Below are positions 32,100 to 43,504 of a stretch of DNA of 64,000 nucleotides, in pieces. The DNA is taken from positions 213,822 to 277,821 of the forward strand of contig JADNYJ010000037.1 of assembly GCA_015501075.1 (NCBI GenBank), given 5' to 3'. Below the pieces are notes generated by a model, which did not search any database, had not been told where the DNA came from, and saw nothing but the letters and a program-made list of their open reading frames with translations. The stretch comes from Gymnopilus junonius. Lineage: Eukaryota; Basidiomycota; Agaricomycetes; Agaricales; Galerinaceae. A program made the position numbers and the translations under genes. Positions within the stretch are counted from its first letter, which is position 1, and each line of letters starts with the position of its first letter.

Positions 32100-32745
32100 A
32101 AAGAATTGAAGGGCAGATGCTCACAAGCGGACAAAGATCAGCGCACCAGTCAATGCATGTTGAAGACGCACATTTTAGCTGTCTTGCCTAGAACATGTCA
32201 CGATGAATAGTGGCCGTAGAGGAGCAATCAGAATGAGAGAAACGTACCAGGCATACGAGTACACCCGCGAATACGAACCATGGCAACTTGCTGGGATTGT
32301 CAATAATTCGTAAACCTTGAAGGCTCTTGATTACGGAATATTTTTTATGTAAGAAAAGATGGTGGTATATCAGAATCAGTAAACGTACCAAAAATTCCAA
32401 TATATGATCGCCAACTTTCACGTCCGAAATTTCAGAGCGCAGTACGACGTCAACGGCGTGGCTGGAAAATTTTTTACATGTTTATCAGACAGCACTCAGG
32501 ATAGATGTGAGGGGAAAACAAGAAGAACGACCTACACTTGACCGATTTCCCACAAAGAAGCGTACGAGGACGTTGTATATGAGGCCGCTCAAGTATGGGT
32601 CAGTGGAAATGTCAAGAGCTTGAGTAAGAACCCGCCATTGAGAGGGATTGTATCGAGATCTATCGATCGTGTCGTGTCGTACACTGTTGTCTTTCCAGGC
32701 TCAGGATAGCCTGTGTAGGAGCTCGGTCATAATAAAAGAGCCCAG
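32100..32745 (-). pseudogene. PTGR-type NADP oxidoreductase, N-terminal fragment
   Basis: Read on the minus strand, the sequence matches the start of the medium-chain prostaglandin-reductase-like family: PEPGKTTVYD, IDLDTIPLNGGF, DISTDPYLSG, then after an intron VLRSE.SDVKVGDHI, and after another LRIIDNPSKLPW. The pieces are in different frames, with probable one-base gaps near 32608 and 32253. After a G-K-T-A segment the frame stops and no Rossmann core or C-terminal half follows, so about two thirds of the protein are missing. The family reduces enone double bonds with NADPH. This is either a dead fragment or a gene with its 3' part lost. Confidence 0.55.
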
Positions 32746-33942
32746 ATTCAAAGTGTTGAATCAAAGAAAGGAGCCATTATGACCTAGCTGAGAAAGGTTT
32801 ACGGTAGAACGAGGAAGAAGGTAGCTGATATGCATGAGGAAATTCCAGTGATGTTGATTTTACCAATGACCATCGGTAATCGGCAATCAGATAGAATTAT
32901 ACATGGCAATGAGACGATTCTCAATGCGTCAGACTTGGAATATATTCATGGTAAGCGCGTGCTTGGCGAGGAGCCTGGACAATGCACGATGAGCTGGCAA
33001 TGGGAGGGAAGGTTCGGAGGTCGGAACGTGGAGGACTGGCGGTCATGTGATTTAATCCGATGTGAAATTTGAATATCCGAAAAACTGCAGATTTACTGGA
33101 ATCGAGTGCTTTCTTTCTTGAACGCTACATACATTGCATGAACTCCTCATTTTGCCTCATTGTGAAAGGAGATATTATTCCCAGAAAGAAGGTCAATTCA
33201 GAAGTTATCTTCCTCTCTTTTGGCTGCGCTCCATCTGCGACCAGGAAACGACATGAACAATCAATTGAACCGCTGCGGTCTTGCGGAGCTCTGAGCTCCT
33301 AAATGAACGTTTTGGCTTCAGTGCTGAATGTTAAATGTAACTGGAAGATAGTTCACCCTCTCAGATCTCTTGCGTCATTGGCTGTAGTATGGAATGACGA
33401 CTGTTCCGAAATCCAGACTCCATACCGTCCTATCCGTAACGGTCGGCTTTACACACACTCTCTTATCTACTTGGTCCTCATTCGTCCGTAAGCCTGACCA
33501 ATCTTTCTTTCGGCTTCAAGCTCCTGCATCCCCTCTGCATTTTGTTCAGCTCACGAGGCTGCATGTCCACACCTGTTATACTGATTTGCAACGCTGAACG
33601 TGAAATACGTTCCCTTCAAGTTTTCTTCCTGGTGAAACTTGGGTGAAACCTTAGTCCGTCTAGCCCGCTGATCTAGTCCTGGTGTCTGAGCACTGTCATT
33701 CACTGCCCTCTGAACATTCCAACCTTCCTTCTTCTTTCTTTATATAGAATATCTACATTATTCGTGTCAGAGACTAATTCGAAATTAGGTTACTTCAACG
33801 TGTAATGTCGCCTCCGCATTTTTCTGATGCGTATATGTAAAGGAAGTGCCAAATAAATGAAATTTCGGAAGACTACTGAGTGAAAAGTTTCAAACTTTGG
33901 AATACTCGTATAGGAAGTGGAAGAACACACCTTCTCAGTTGG
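32746..33942. other. Intergenic, no gene seen
   Basis: About 1.2 kb with only short frames; a TATA-like ttatatagaa is near 33739. Nothing else stands out. Confidence 0.4.
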
Positions 33943-34533
33943 CTACGACAACGTTTCTCTGGCAAAGATGTACTCGACAATCTCTTTCATCTTGATGAAC
34001 CCTTCTTGGGAAAGAATGTTGAGGTTCCATGCGCCCTCGAGAAAGTCGAAAGGAAGGGCGTGGTAGTAGCTTGGACGACCCTCAAACGTGGGTTCGATCT
34101 CCCTCGTGAAGCAATCCCCGCAATAAACACGTAGAGAGGTTCCGAGCAGGCTTAATCCATGCAAGTGGGGAACTGGGCAGGTGGAAGTCAAGGAGTCGTA
34201 TTGCTCGCGCATTTCCTTGTCTGCCTTGAGCCGAAGGTCAGGTCTACTAGCCCACCCGTCGGGTTTGATTTGAACAAAGAGCACCGGAAGGTATTGGGCG
34301 TTAAAGACGATGAAGGATATCTCTGGGTCAAGGCTGTTGACGTGGAAGGAAGATGCAGTCTGGTTGCGAGGAAACTCGGGAGCGATGAAGAAGTCAAATG
34401 TGTCGAAACAGTAGTTGAGGATTTTGTTGTAAGGGCCGTTGTACCGACCTTGGATTGGCGCGAGCTCACCGCTGCGCAACTGGAACATAGAAAGAAGGCC
34501 TGCGGGCCAAGATATGTCTGTTGAAAAGGGCAT
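33943..34533 (-). CDS. Conserved protein of unknown function
   Basis: The first ATG of the long frame is at 34533 (MPFSTDISWP), but coding-like sequence extends upstream to a splice acceptor (ctcctgcag) near 34605, so a first exon is probably missing from this model. About 197 residues from that ATG. Features: FFIAPEFPR, then FIVFNAQYLPVLFVQIKPDGW, RADLRLKAD-like charged helix, LSLLGTSLRVYCGD, and FLEGAWNLNILSQEGF near the end. I have seen this pattern in Agaricomycete proteins of unknown role. The strand-x-I-K element after hydrophobic strands recalls a restriction-endonuclease-like core, but key acids are not clear. It is divergent from the RWD gene, with a shared upstream of about 400 bases. 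Confidence 0.6.
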   Translation of the reverse strand: MPFSTDISWPAGLLSMFQLRSGELAPIQGRYNGPYNKILNYCFDTFDFFIAPEFPRNQTASSFHVNSLDPEISFIVFNAQYLPVLFVQIKPDGWASRPDLRLKADKEMREQYDSLTSTCPVPHLHGLSLLGTSLRVYCGDCFTREIEPTFEGRPSYYHALPFDFLEGAWNLNILSQEGFIKMKEIVEYIFARETLS

Positions 34534-34947
34534 CTTTATGATGATATCAAAGTACGGAAACTTGAAACTGTGGAATTCTGCGTCAACGATGCGCTCGTCA
34601 ATGTCACTGCAGGAGAGTCGAGACAAGATTTGAAGCTCAAGGAATGAATTGGAAAGAAAAATGACACCTATAAGATCCTGTAAGTTTCACCTGTAACAGA
34701 AGTTCGTCGATTTAGAGGTTTATAAGTATCAACCCCAGCTCAGAGATGACGGGAGATAATGTGATCGTTGTGATGTCTGTCAACATGATCCGTATGTTTA
34801 ATTAGCAAGGTGGCCGACAAACAAAGAACGGCATTCACTGAGCCCATCATCGTGCTCGACGACGTCTTCACTTCTTTTCCCGACCTTTACTTTTCTTTAC
34901 CCTCCGATATCACCCTCAGTACAGCAAATCCTCTATGTCATAGCAAT

Positions 34948-35887
34948 ATGACAGCTTCTTCCTCTAGGAGCCGTGTCCTTGAGGAATTGCACCTGATTCA
35001 ATGTTCTCTGCTGCCGGATGAGCACCTCACTTTCCTTGACGAACCGGAGGCATGGCTAAATGCGTTGGAACAATTTTCGGAGGGAAATATAGAAGACGCT
35101 GCGATGCCGAGCTCTGAAGCTTTTTTCTCTGTCCAATTGGACGGGGAAAAGATGTGGTTCGAAATCACACTCTTTGGGAAGCAGGTCGAGACCTTTCCAG
35201 GTGGTTCCGTGTCGGTGAAGGGGGATGATATTTCCAGGGATCACCAGGAAGCATGGCAGCGCATTATAACTGCTAGTTTGAAGGATTTACGAGATTCTGA
35301 CGCAGAGTAGGCCTTGTCTTTCGGCTGATTTGCTTCGACTTTTTTAAATGACAATTTCTCGCTTAGATACCCTATTTACGAGCTGCTGTCAACGCACCTC
35401 CTCCCTAGACTACGTGAAGACCTCGAGACACGCTCTGAGAACAGTCCTCAGCACCTCAGCGTTCTTCCAGCATCCGTCCCTTCTCCATCAACCGGTCATG
35501 AAATTTACCACGCCCTCTTCACATCTCACCACCTCATATCACCCAACAAGCGAAGGTCTCTTCTGCAATGGTCTTCTTCACTCTCTGTTTCCGGCTTCGC
35601 CAAAGTCGGATACCCAGGTGTGATCTATGCTCAAGGCGAGAAGTCGAACATCGAAGAGTTCGTAGACAACGTCAAGGCGATGCAGTGGCTTGCTCTCAAG
35701 CTACGATTTGTGGAGTCTTTGCCGGCTGAAAAGCAAGGCGCAACTGGACGGGTCATATAGAGAATGGACCTGGCGGCTCTGGAGATCGTGGAAGGAGTTT
35801 GAGAAAGTTGGAGAAGTTGTGGAGGAAATGAGGAGGATGGGGCGGGAAGAGTATGTCGTTGAGATGGGAATCGGTAGTGCCGGATAA
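34948..35887 (+). CDS. RWD domain protein with C-terminal DUF1115-like region
   Basis: Exon 1 is 34948-35306 and exon 2 starts at 35367 (60-nt intron, GA|A junction). ATG 34948 is the first in frame. The N-terminal RWD fold is recognisable by LEELHLIQCSLLPDEHLTF and the FFSVQL and MWFEITLF strands. Exon 2 begins YPIYELLSTHLLPRL and continues with GFAKVGYPGVIYAQG, which matches the RWDD2-type C-terminal region. The end (WKEFEKVGEVVEEM, EMGIGSAG) is in a frame shifted by one base near 35720, in an A run, so one extra A is likely. RWD proteins bind ubiquitin- or SUMO-pathway partners; the precise role of RWDD2-like proteins is unknown. Confidence 0.7.
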
Positions 35888-36237
35888 AGTAATCAAAGTT
35901 TTGTAAGTCTTTTCCTCTAATTGGTTTTCTGTTTTATATACTGTCTTGAATACTCTACTGACAAGTCTTTCTAGATCCACGAGGCAAAGAGCAACTACCG
36001 AAGCGGCTATATAGAGTTTACATTGCCTTCAGATGCCTGTACTGCAGCTTCATTCTCGCAAAGTGGTTTATCTTCAACGTCCAACTTTCGATATTTTGGC
36101 TCTCCTCCTTCGGCCGACCGGTCCGTATTATTCCGATTTAGCTCCCACAGCGATCGCAGTCGAAGCAGAACTGTTTTTGTCCCCTGCCCTCTCTATCTTT
36201 ACGCCAGCTCATACCCATCCCCACCAGCATTTCTCAA
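35888..36237. other. Intergenic / 5' region of aminotransferase gene
   Basis: Spacer of 350 bases with a TATA-like ctatatag near 36007; short frames only. Confidence 0.35.
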
Positions 36238-37730
36238 ATGGCCACACCTCTCGGATTCAGGCTCTCCAGGGGTGTTCTTAGCACAATGGCTCCACCGTAC
36301 GTCATTCCTATTCTTAAATGTTTGCATTCATTGGCATACTGATTGGCTGATTTCTCACTGCTCAGAATACCACGGGCGTACGAATGGGCATCGCGGTATA
36401 ACGCACCCCTGCCCATCCATTGCTGGACATGTCTCAGGGTGTGCCAGGCATACCTCCGCCGGAGGAAGTACATGCTGCGCTGGGAGCAGCTGGATCGTCA
36501 CCTTCAAGTTTTGGGTACGCCAGGTGGGATGGCGAGCCAGCCTAAGGGAGCGCTGGTAAGGAGATGAAGGGCGTTTATGGGAGGAATAATGGAGTGGATC
36601 CCAGGTTGGATGTGGATCTGCGCCTGATGATTGGCGTTGACCGCTGGATGTAATCTGGCTTTTGTCGCGTCGATCATGAGTCTGGCGGACGCTGGTGATG
36701 AAGTCATTCTACCTATACCTTGGTATGTCTGGTTCTCTCGTCTTTTCTCCGCCCTCTGACTGATCATCCGTTACAGGTATTTCAACCATCAGTAAGCAAA
36801 TGCCCAAGAGCTTCAATTTGACCAGAAGTCTAATGTGGCTGGTTCATTCTTTAAGAATGACCCTAAACCTCCTTGGCGTCAAGACCGTCGCGCTACAAAC
36901 CATTGCTCAAGATGGCTTCCTCCCCTCTGTCGAACGCTGCAGAGACCTCATCACCTCCAAAACCAAGGCAATCGTCTTGGTAACCCCAAACAACCCCACA
37001 GGAGCGATCTACACCCCAGACCTCATCTCCTCCTTCGCGTCTCTCGCAAGAGAGAAGGGCGTCGCGCTCGTCATTGACGAGACATACCGCGACTTCATCG
37101 TCAGCGGCCCAGCGCCACATACCCTTTTTTCGAACCCTTCCTGGCGAGATACTTTCATCCACCTCTTCTCATTCTCCAAGGCGTACTGTTTACCTGGTCA
37201 CCGTCTTGGAGCCATCGTCGCCTCGCCTCATCTCTTGTCGTCGACTAAGAAGATTCTGGATACTGTCCAGATCTGCGCCCCGAGACCTGTTCAGCTGGCT
37301 CTTGCACCTCTCCTCCCCAGCCTGCGGACGTTTGTGGACCATACGGCAGGTAATGTCCACGCGAGACATATTCTGTTCAAGGACGTCATACCCAAGAGAT
37401 GGAAAATCGGTTCTCAAGGGGGTTATTATGCTTTCGTGAAGCATCCTTTCGCTAGAGTAGGAGCCGCGGATGTTAGTCGGAGGTTGGCGGAGGAAATGGG
37501 CGTCGTCAGCCTCCCTTCAGCCTTTTCACTCGGAGACGGAAGTGCTGACTGACCCACATCTTGAGAATGGAAAGATTGACTGGAAGTCGGTGGAGAAGGA
37601 TACGGAAGTGCCAGAGGCGGAGAGGTGGATACGCTTTTCGGTTGCGAATGTGAATGATGAGAAAGTGCGGAAGGTGTGTGAGCGGTTGGGCGAGTCGGAG
37701 GGAAGGTTTGGGTGGTATTGGAGTGATTAA
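36238..37730 (+). CDS. PLP-dependent aminotransferase, class I/II
   Basis: Starts MATPLGFRLSRGVL at 36238; an intron follows a few codons later (36294-36363, ending ctgctcag). Family motifs: IPRAYEWASRY; LLDMSQGVPGIPPPEEV; GYARWDGEPA; TAGCNLAFVASIMSLA; then, after two more introns, TPNNPTGAIY, VIDETYRDF and FSFSKAYCLPGHRLG. The Lys of SFSK forms the PLP aldimine and the Arg of GHR binds phosphate. The fold-type I class includes aspartate, kynurenine and aromatic aminotransferases, so the substrate is open. The first third is broken by about six single-base gaps (36400-36660), and another shift lies near 37530; the core 36857-37530 is open. The C-terminus ends FGWYWSD at 37730. Confidence 0.75.
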
Positions 37731-37900
37731 ACATGTGCCCGTCCTCCAAACTAATGTTGACGTCCAACACTTGAAGCTGAGCAATTTACATGTCGCCCCC
37801 GGTGATAATAACAGTCAGGGCAGGTATTTAGATTTTGTACGAACTGTGAAATATCCAAACCATTCTCTAACTTATTCTACACTCTGTTCCCGTCAATAGC

Positions 37901-38158
37901 TCATCTTCCGAATCCGTTACCTGCCGTACGTTGTACAGCATAATGAAGCGCATCAGCAGCAGCCGCGCCGGAAAGGCCGTCTGTTCCTTGTTTCGTCTTC
38001 TGCTCGATAAGGTAAGCATAAAACTGCTCTGCAACCTCAGGCCCATAAGAATTATGGATTGACCACATCGTTGATACTACGGTTCTATACCCAGCTGCTA
38101 GCATACCTGCGCAAGGCGTACAGCTTCTGGCAAGAGCGTGCCATGCGTGCCATGCCAC
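37901..38158 (-). pseudogene. CHAT-domain fragment
   Basis: An 85-codon frame reads G-M-L-A-A-G-Y-R-T-V-V-S-T-MWSI, then GPEVAEQFYAYL and ADALHYAVQRT. This is the C-terminal part of a CHAT (caspase-HetF-associated) domain, where the A-G motif and M-W-S-I are highly conserved. The catalytic His and Cys lie upstream of this part and I cannot find them in the flank, nor the TPR repeats that precede CHAT in fungal proteins. It is therefore a relic. Full proteins of this type are putative caspase-like proteases common in Agaricomycetes. Confidence 0.65.
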
Positions 38159-38743
38159 AAAGGAGACTGTTAGTCCCCCACAGCATAATAAACACCTACC
38201 AAGTCCTTATTTCACAGTTTTATCCATGTCAGAGTGGTTTGAATGATGCTATTGGGGACGATCAATGGAGACGGTGAAATTAAGCAAGGAGCTTGAAATT
38301 CCCACAAGAGGTAATAAACCGTTACCCTATGTTTTCTCTATTCCAGGCTCCAAAAAGTTTACGTACAACTCTCTAGCACTACCTCATCTGGTCGAAATTT
38401 ATTGGATAGAATAGATAAAAACAGGGATTGAAGACTGACTTTTCCAAAGGTTGAATTTTCCGAACCAGGCAGCTTCAGAAGTTACTACACAAAATTCTTC
38501 AAAGTAGACATTCGGAAATGAGTTCAGATACCTTATTGGCAGCTAAATACTGTCATTATAGAATATTAAGTCTGGCTAGTTGGCCAAATTAAATGACGGA
38601 ATATCAGTAAAATCAATGTCTTGTTTGAAAACGGCTTTGGAGTGAAAGCTTCATTATGCCCTCTTATTAGGATCGTAGGGGAGTCTATTCTCGACGTCGA
38701 GCCTGTGTATTGTCAGTACAACCTTTTATCCATATAAATATAA

Positions 38744-38798
38744 TGCACGCTTGATGCACGCTAGTGCACGCCGATGGCACGCTAAGGCATGTCACGCA
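38744..38798. repeat. CACGC-rich repeat cluster, left
   Basis: Several spaced GCACGC copies. The 21-mer at 38755-38775 recurs, with one extra base, at 39310-39331 in the same orientation. Confidence 0.7.
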
Positions 38799-39239
38799 TG
38801 CTCAGTGTTGTCAAGACTTAGAATTATCAAGGAACCTTTGTACTGTGTTTCTATGAGACAGAAGGTATCAGAGGCATATTTCAATATCATTTGACTCATG
38901 GAGAACATTTTCGCGATATTCTACCATATCCTTAATGCATTGATCGTTGCCCTGTTCAAAGATTAGTTAAAGAATGGAGTTTATCTATTATTCTAGATTA
39001 TTCTTATGATCAGAACTGACTCACAAAATGAATGTGAGCTTATAGATACAGCAAGCAGTGCACCCCGAAAGATTGTGTGCAAATATTAAAGGAGCCAAGT
39101 TCAGTGCACTGTCTTCTGAGTAACAACTGTTGCTTTCGTTGATGACTCATTAGAATCAAAGAAATATTATTTTGTCATGATTTACAGCGCCTATGTATCG
39201 AGGAAAGATATAACAAGGTGTACTATCAGTGGAGCAGTT

Positions 39240-39331
39240 GAGCGTGCACCAAGCGTGCACGCCGATAGGTGCTACTAGCGTGCAAAGGCGTGATACGCTA
39301 ACACGCTCCTGCACGCTAGTGCCACGCCGAT
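39240..39331. repeat. CACGC-rich repeat cluster, right
   Basis: Mixed GCGTGC and GCACGC copies, including the palindrome gcgtgcacgc (39254-39263) and the near copy of the left 21-mer. With the left cluster it could mark the ends of a small non-autonomous element of about 590 bp. Confidence 0.65.
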
Positions 39332-39825
39332 TTCTCTTAGCCCAGAATACTAGAGCGATCATATTTGCATCGCTTGTGGGCGCAGCCTTTAACGCCATTC
39401 ATTGTGCGGGATGGTCTTTTATTTTCCCATCCAATATAGAGTCAGTTCTCTGGCGAGTCTGCTCTATAATCATCACGGCCTATCCAATTTATATCGTGGA
39501 CGTCTTTACCCATCATTTCTTTCCTTGCCACGTGCGGCCAGGGTACCAGCGTGTCGCCTACGTTACATTGCACCATGGTCTTTCCCATTCCATTTTACGT
39601 AGTCGCTCGTCCTTTTTTATTGGTCGAAGCATGCGTTGCCCTGAGAGACCTCCCACCTGGTGCATACGAAACGATTAGATGAGTTACGTTTATTCCACAC
39701 ATATAGTTACTTGAAACCACCCGGCGCCGTTCCGTAATATATTTTCTATTTTTTGTTTGTCCTGTATAGGATGGAAGACCACATAAAAGTTGGAAATAGC
39801 ATAAAAAAGGTACACGGGCAGTGCG

Positions 39826-42800
39826 TCAACTCCGCCTTCTTATAGATCTCCAACACCCAACGAGAATATGGGCTATCTCTATCTTTGACTCCCAGACAGG
39901 TAAAAGAACGGAGAAAGTTCCACTGAGAAGTGCCCAAATTCTAGAGGAAGGTATGAGTACGAGTCTTGCAAAGATTCATTCGAAAACTGGGCGGGCTTAC
40001 ATGCTGACGGATATCCAGAATCCAAAGAACTTCTCGCTGAATACGTAATGGGAAAAAAACATTGGTAGAGGAACTGCACAGAATCCAAAATCTAAGTGTT
40101 ATAGAAGCTAAGTAATATGGCGTTCGAACATACCGATAATGGTGACAATCGCCGTCAGCGTAAGGCTATAAAAGGCTGCACGCTTGAATTCTCTCTGCAG
40201 AACGGCGAGATCCACGAGTTGGTCCTTAACATTTGGAGATTGCGAGTCATCAAAACTGGGAACGGCCTGCACATCGATGACCCTTTTATCTTTGCTAGAC
40301 TCTGATGAAGGCTTTTCTACTGTTACTTCGTCGGCATCACCGGGTGGGGCTTCTGCTTCTATATCGAGGTTTGCGATGCTGCGGGTTTCTTTGAAGTCAT
40401 AGTTCGCAGGCCCTAGGGGAATGCATTGATAAGAGTTGGAGGTAAACAGGAAGAAAAGTAAAGACTCAACTGATGAGGGAGGCACCGACGCTGATTATTC
40501 CAGAAAATAGGAGACCTGTGAGACCACTGCACACAGCTGAATAAGGTTCAGCAAGGTTCGGCACGTTGATTGATCCTTGTATTTTCAAAGAGGCATCAAT
40601 CAGTGACACCTTATCAGATATGAAAGGTCGCTATACCGTATATCTTCCAACAGCCTATAAGCCACGCCAACATGCCTAAGAAGGCAGATAATTAGACATC
40701 AGGTGGTATTGTTTGGACAGGCGACCAACCTAAAGTCGCCCCAATCAGAGGACCTAATAAGACACCGGCCTTTGACAGTTTTTTCCAGGTGACTGTTAGA
40801 CCGATTGGAATCACGGCTGGGCTAAGAACGACTCCTCTGAGTGGGAAGCATCGACTTAGTAAGGTTGTCTATCGCTGCATGTTGTCGACATTACTCACTG
40901 AACGTAGAATAACTGAAGAAAGCAAACCACTTGAGTCTACGATGATCTCAAAGAGAAGTCATTGACACATGTACATACCCATCCAAGGTCAATGTTCGCT
41001 TTATGTAGCTTAATATGGACACGCTGAGCGAGGATACACATATTTCATATAATTGAAAGACTCACAATGGTTGCCCAACATCCCATCCATACTGCCCAGA
41101 AGCAGATGAATAGATGAGAAACCCGAACGATTTCCGGTCCGCGAGCTTTGGGAACGAAGTAGGTCTTGTAAATGCTAAAACCGGTTGTGGGTTAAGGTCA
41201 CAAAAATGCATGATAGATGCCGTTCACTCACTCGTAGGAGCTTGAACGAAAGGGAGAGAGATTGCGTCGTGAGGCAGAATTGAAGCATATTAGAGTGGTG
41301 TTTTCACTTACAAAAGACTCGATACTGCGATGAGCTACAGGTATAAGTCCAAACGCATTAGCCGTCACAGAATAATCGAATATCTGGAGAACGTACGTAC
41401 TTCAGCACTGCATGCGCTTGTCACTGCCATACTTATCAAAGGTTACGTAGAAGTTCCTTCATCGATAGATGTAAAGGACTCACAAGACAACAAGTAAAAC
41501 GGCAATAGCGCCGCCTTTACCCATGACAACAGCGGCAGCAGCTGGTGCTGCTAGCCCAGCGCTGACCTGTGATGCGGACAGGGCATCTGGGAACGTCGGA
41601 AAGAGGGGCTAAATAGTATAGGAAAGCATCGTTCAATCACTGAGATGATGCATAAGATCTAATTTCAACTTACATTGTGCTGCAGACCTCGTGCCGCTAA
41701 ACCAAGACAACTTGCGAAAGCGAAAGGTACAGCGAACCTAAGAAGAGTTCAGGGTTAACCCGATTAGGACTATGCGTTCAAGATCGTACCAAGAAAGACC
41801 TCCCAGCATCTGAAGTACTGTAAGTCCAGTGTCCGGAACTGAAATATCAATGAACGCTCACGTATGCCTTTGTGGTCGACTGAGGATGGCTAGCGATAGC
41901 CTGACCAAACGAGTTGATTGATATCCCATTCCGCAGGAGGTGCACAGATATGCGATGAGATCGTACGTACCCGTTGCCAATATCCCTGATCACAGAATAT
42001 ACCAGAAAATCCACTCAAGATGGTCGCAGCTCCAAAAACGAGACCTTGGTTACTCTTCATGGTCAAGTAACTTCCGCCCTGGTTTCCTACCACTGGGTCT
42101 TCACGCCCGGCGATGACAAGGAGATCGTACAATCCTGAGAGGCCGCCTGTAGCTGGAGATGTGCCACTGTTAATGAAAATCAAGATTTGTGTCAGATACG
42201 TTGAATGTCCCGTGAGAGTAGGGAAACGAACAAGGTCCGAAAGATGAACTAAAGATGTATCATGAGGCACAACGACAAATTAGATTGGCGAGACGACTCA
42301 CAATATAGATGATGATGAATAGTATAATTGTATGGCTCCAGTCGCAGATGAAAGTTGCCCGAAGTCCTCTATAGAGCCGTCTTAGAACATTGAAGCTAAG
42401 AGTATAAACAAAACTAACCCAACGATAACGTAAACAGCTATCCCGATGGGAAGAAGAAAGCACGCAGCCACTTGGGAATCAAATCAGTGAAAAATGATGT
42501 ATATCAAACCATAAAGACGTACATATGTTCATTCCGGTTAAAGCATTCACTGTGGCTGCTCCTCCCACTAGACAAAAATGAGTAAGCATGCACGTCAGTA
42601 GGAAGGTGATCACTTACGTAGTAAGGAGCCACATACTACCATGATGCACAGGAAAGCGTAAAATGTGAAGAGAAGATGAGGGCCTCTGCCAAACCGAACT
42701 TTAACAATCTAAAGAAGGGAATCGGATGAGTTAAGGTGTGAGTTGATAATCTGAAATAAAAAAAATATCGTACCTCCAAGAACGTATGTGCTCCATTAGC

Positions 42801-43504
42801 GTTCATCTTGACTTTGGCTGCCACCATTCCAAAAATCGCCAATTGTATTGTTCCTCCCACTCCATACCACCTAATAAAACAAACGCGTTTTGAGATTTAA
42901 TAGCAAAATAAGACCCTGCAAATCCTCACCAAGGACCGCTGACTCCAAATGTGTACGCTGCTGTGCTCGATTGTAAAAGGGTAGCACTCCATGTCCATGC
43001 GCTGACACTAAAGGATTGGTGAAGATAGAAAGTCGGCCTGATTGATTGCGAGGTAAAATAAGGAACTTACATCCCACAGCAGACGAGACCAGGCTAATAA
43101 AGGCTTTTTGTCAATCAAGGGGGAGTTCAAGATCATCCCTATGCTTACTTTGACGTTCCGAGATGCTGTCTGATATGCCACTTGGTGAGCAACGAATTTG
43201 ATGACATCATGATCGACGCTACGTACCGTGAATTCCTCGGATTCCCTTGGAGAAGTATCGGTAAATCGCGTTTGCAGGTATGTGAGGCAGAGCATAACCA
43301 GGGCAAAGAAGAAGCCAACACCTATAGAGTGAGATATCGTTCATCCACGGCCGTAATGAACCATACTTTGAGAATTTTACCAATGACGACTCCATACCCA
43401 ACACTTTGACCTGAAAAACCGACTTCAGCAAGAAATCGAGTTGGAAATGAAGACAGTAGTGTACTTAGCAATGGCTTGAATATTGGAGTATCTGGCGACG
43501 ACAT
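39826..43504 (-). CDS. DUR3: DUR3-like urea/polyamine symporter (SSF family)
   Basis: A many-exon membrane protein. Worked-out exons: 43504-43381, 43321-43227, 43169-43149 at the start, and ...-40134, 40073-40001, 39940-39826 at the end; about 14 others lie between. Splicing gives QSVGYGVVIG and FALVMLCLTYLQTRF; EEFTTASRNVK; SAWTWSATLLQSSTAAYTFG; VSGPWWYG; VGGLRATFICDWSHT; GGSYLTMKS; DQGYWQR; VSAGLAAPAAAAVVMGKGGA; AVTSACSAE. These match the sodium:solute symporter family and best the fungal DUR3 branch, which imports urea or polyamines with protons. The last exons give VPLPMFFSHYVFS and a final helix, the DUR3 C-terminus. All junctions I checked keep phase, so it seems intact. An ATG at 43555 is also possible. 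DUR3 genes are usually nitrogen-regulated, but I did not confirm GATA sites. Confidence 0.85.

Larger units (their letters stand above)
38159..39825. other. Intergenic with CACGC-rich repeats
   Basis: About 1.7 kb with no gene recognised. Two clusters of GCACGC/GCGTGC motifs lie at 38744-38798 and 39240-39331. Confidence 0.5.

Noticed and set aside
38744..39331. A CRISPR-like array
   Set aside because: The repeats are short, irregular and unevenly spaced, the organism is eukaryotic, and no unit/spacer rhythm is present.
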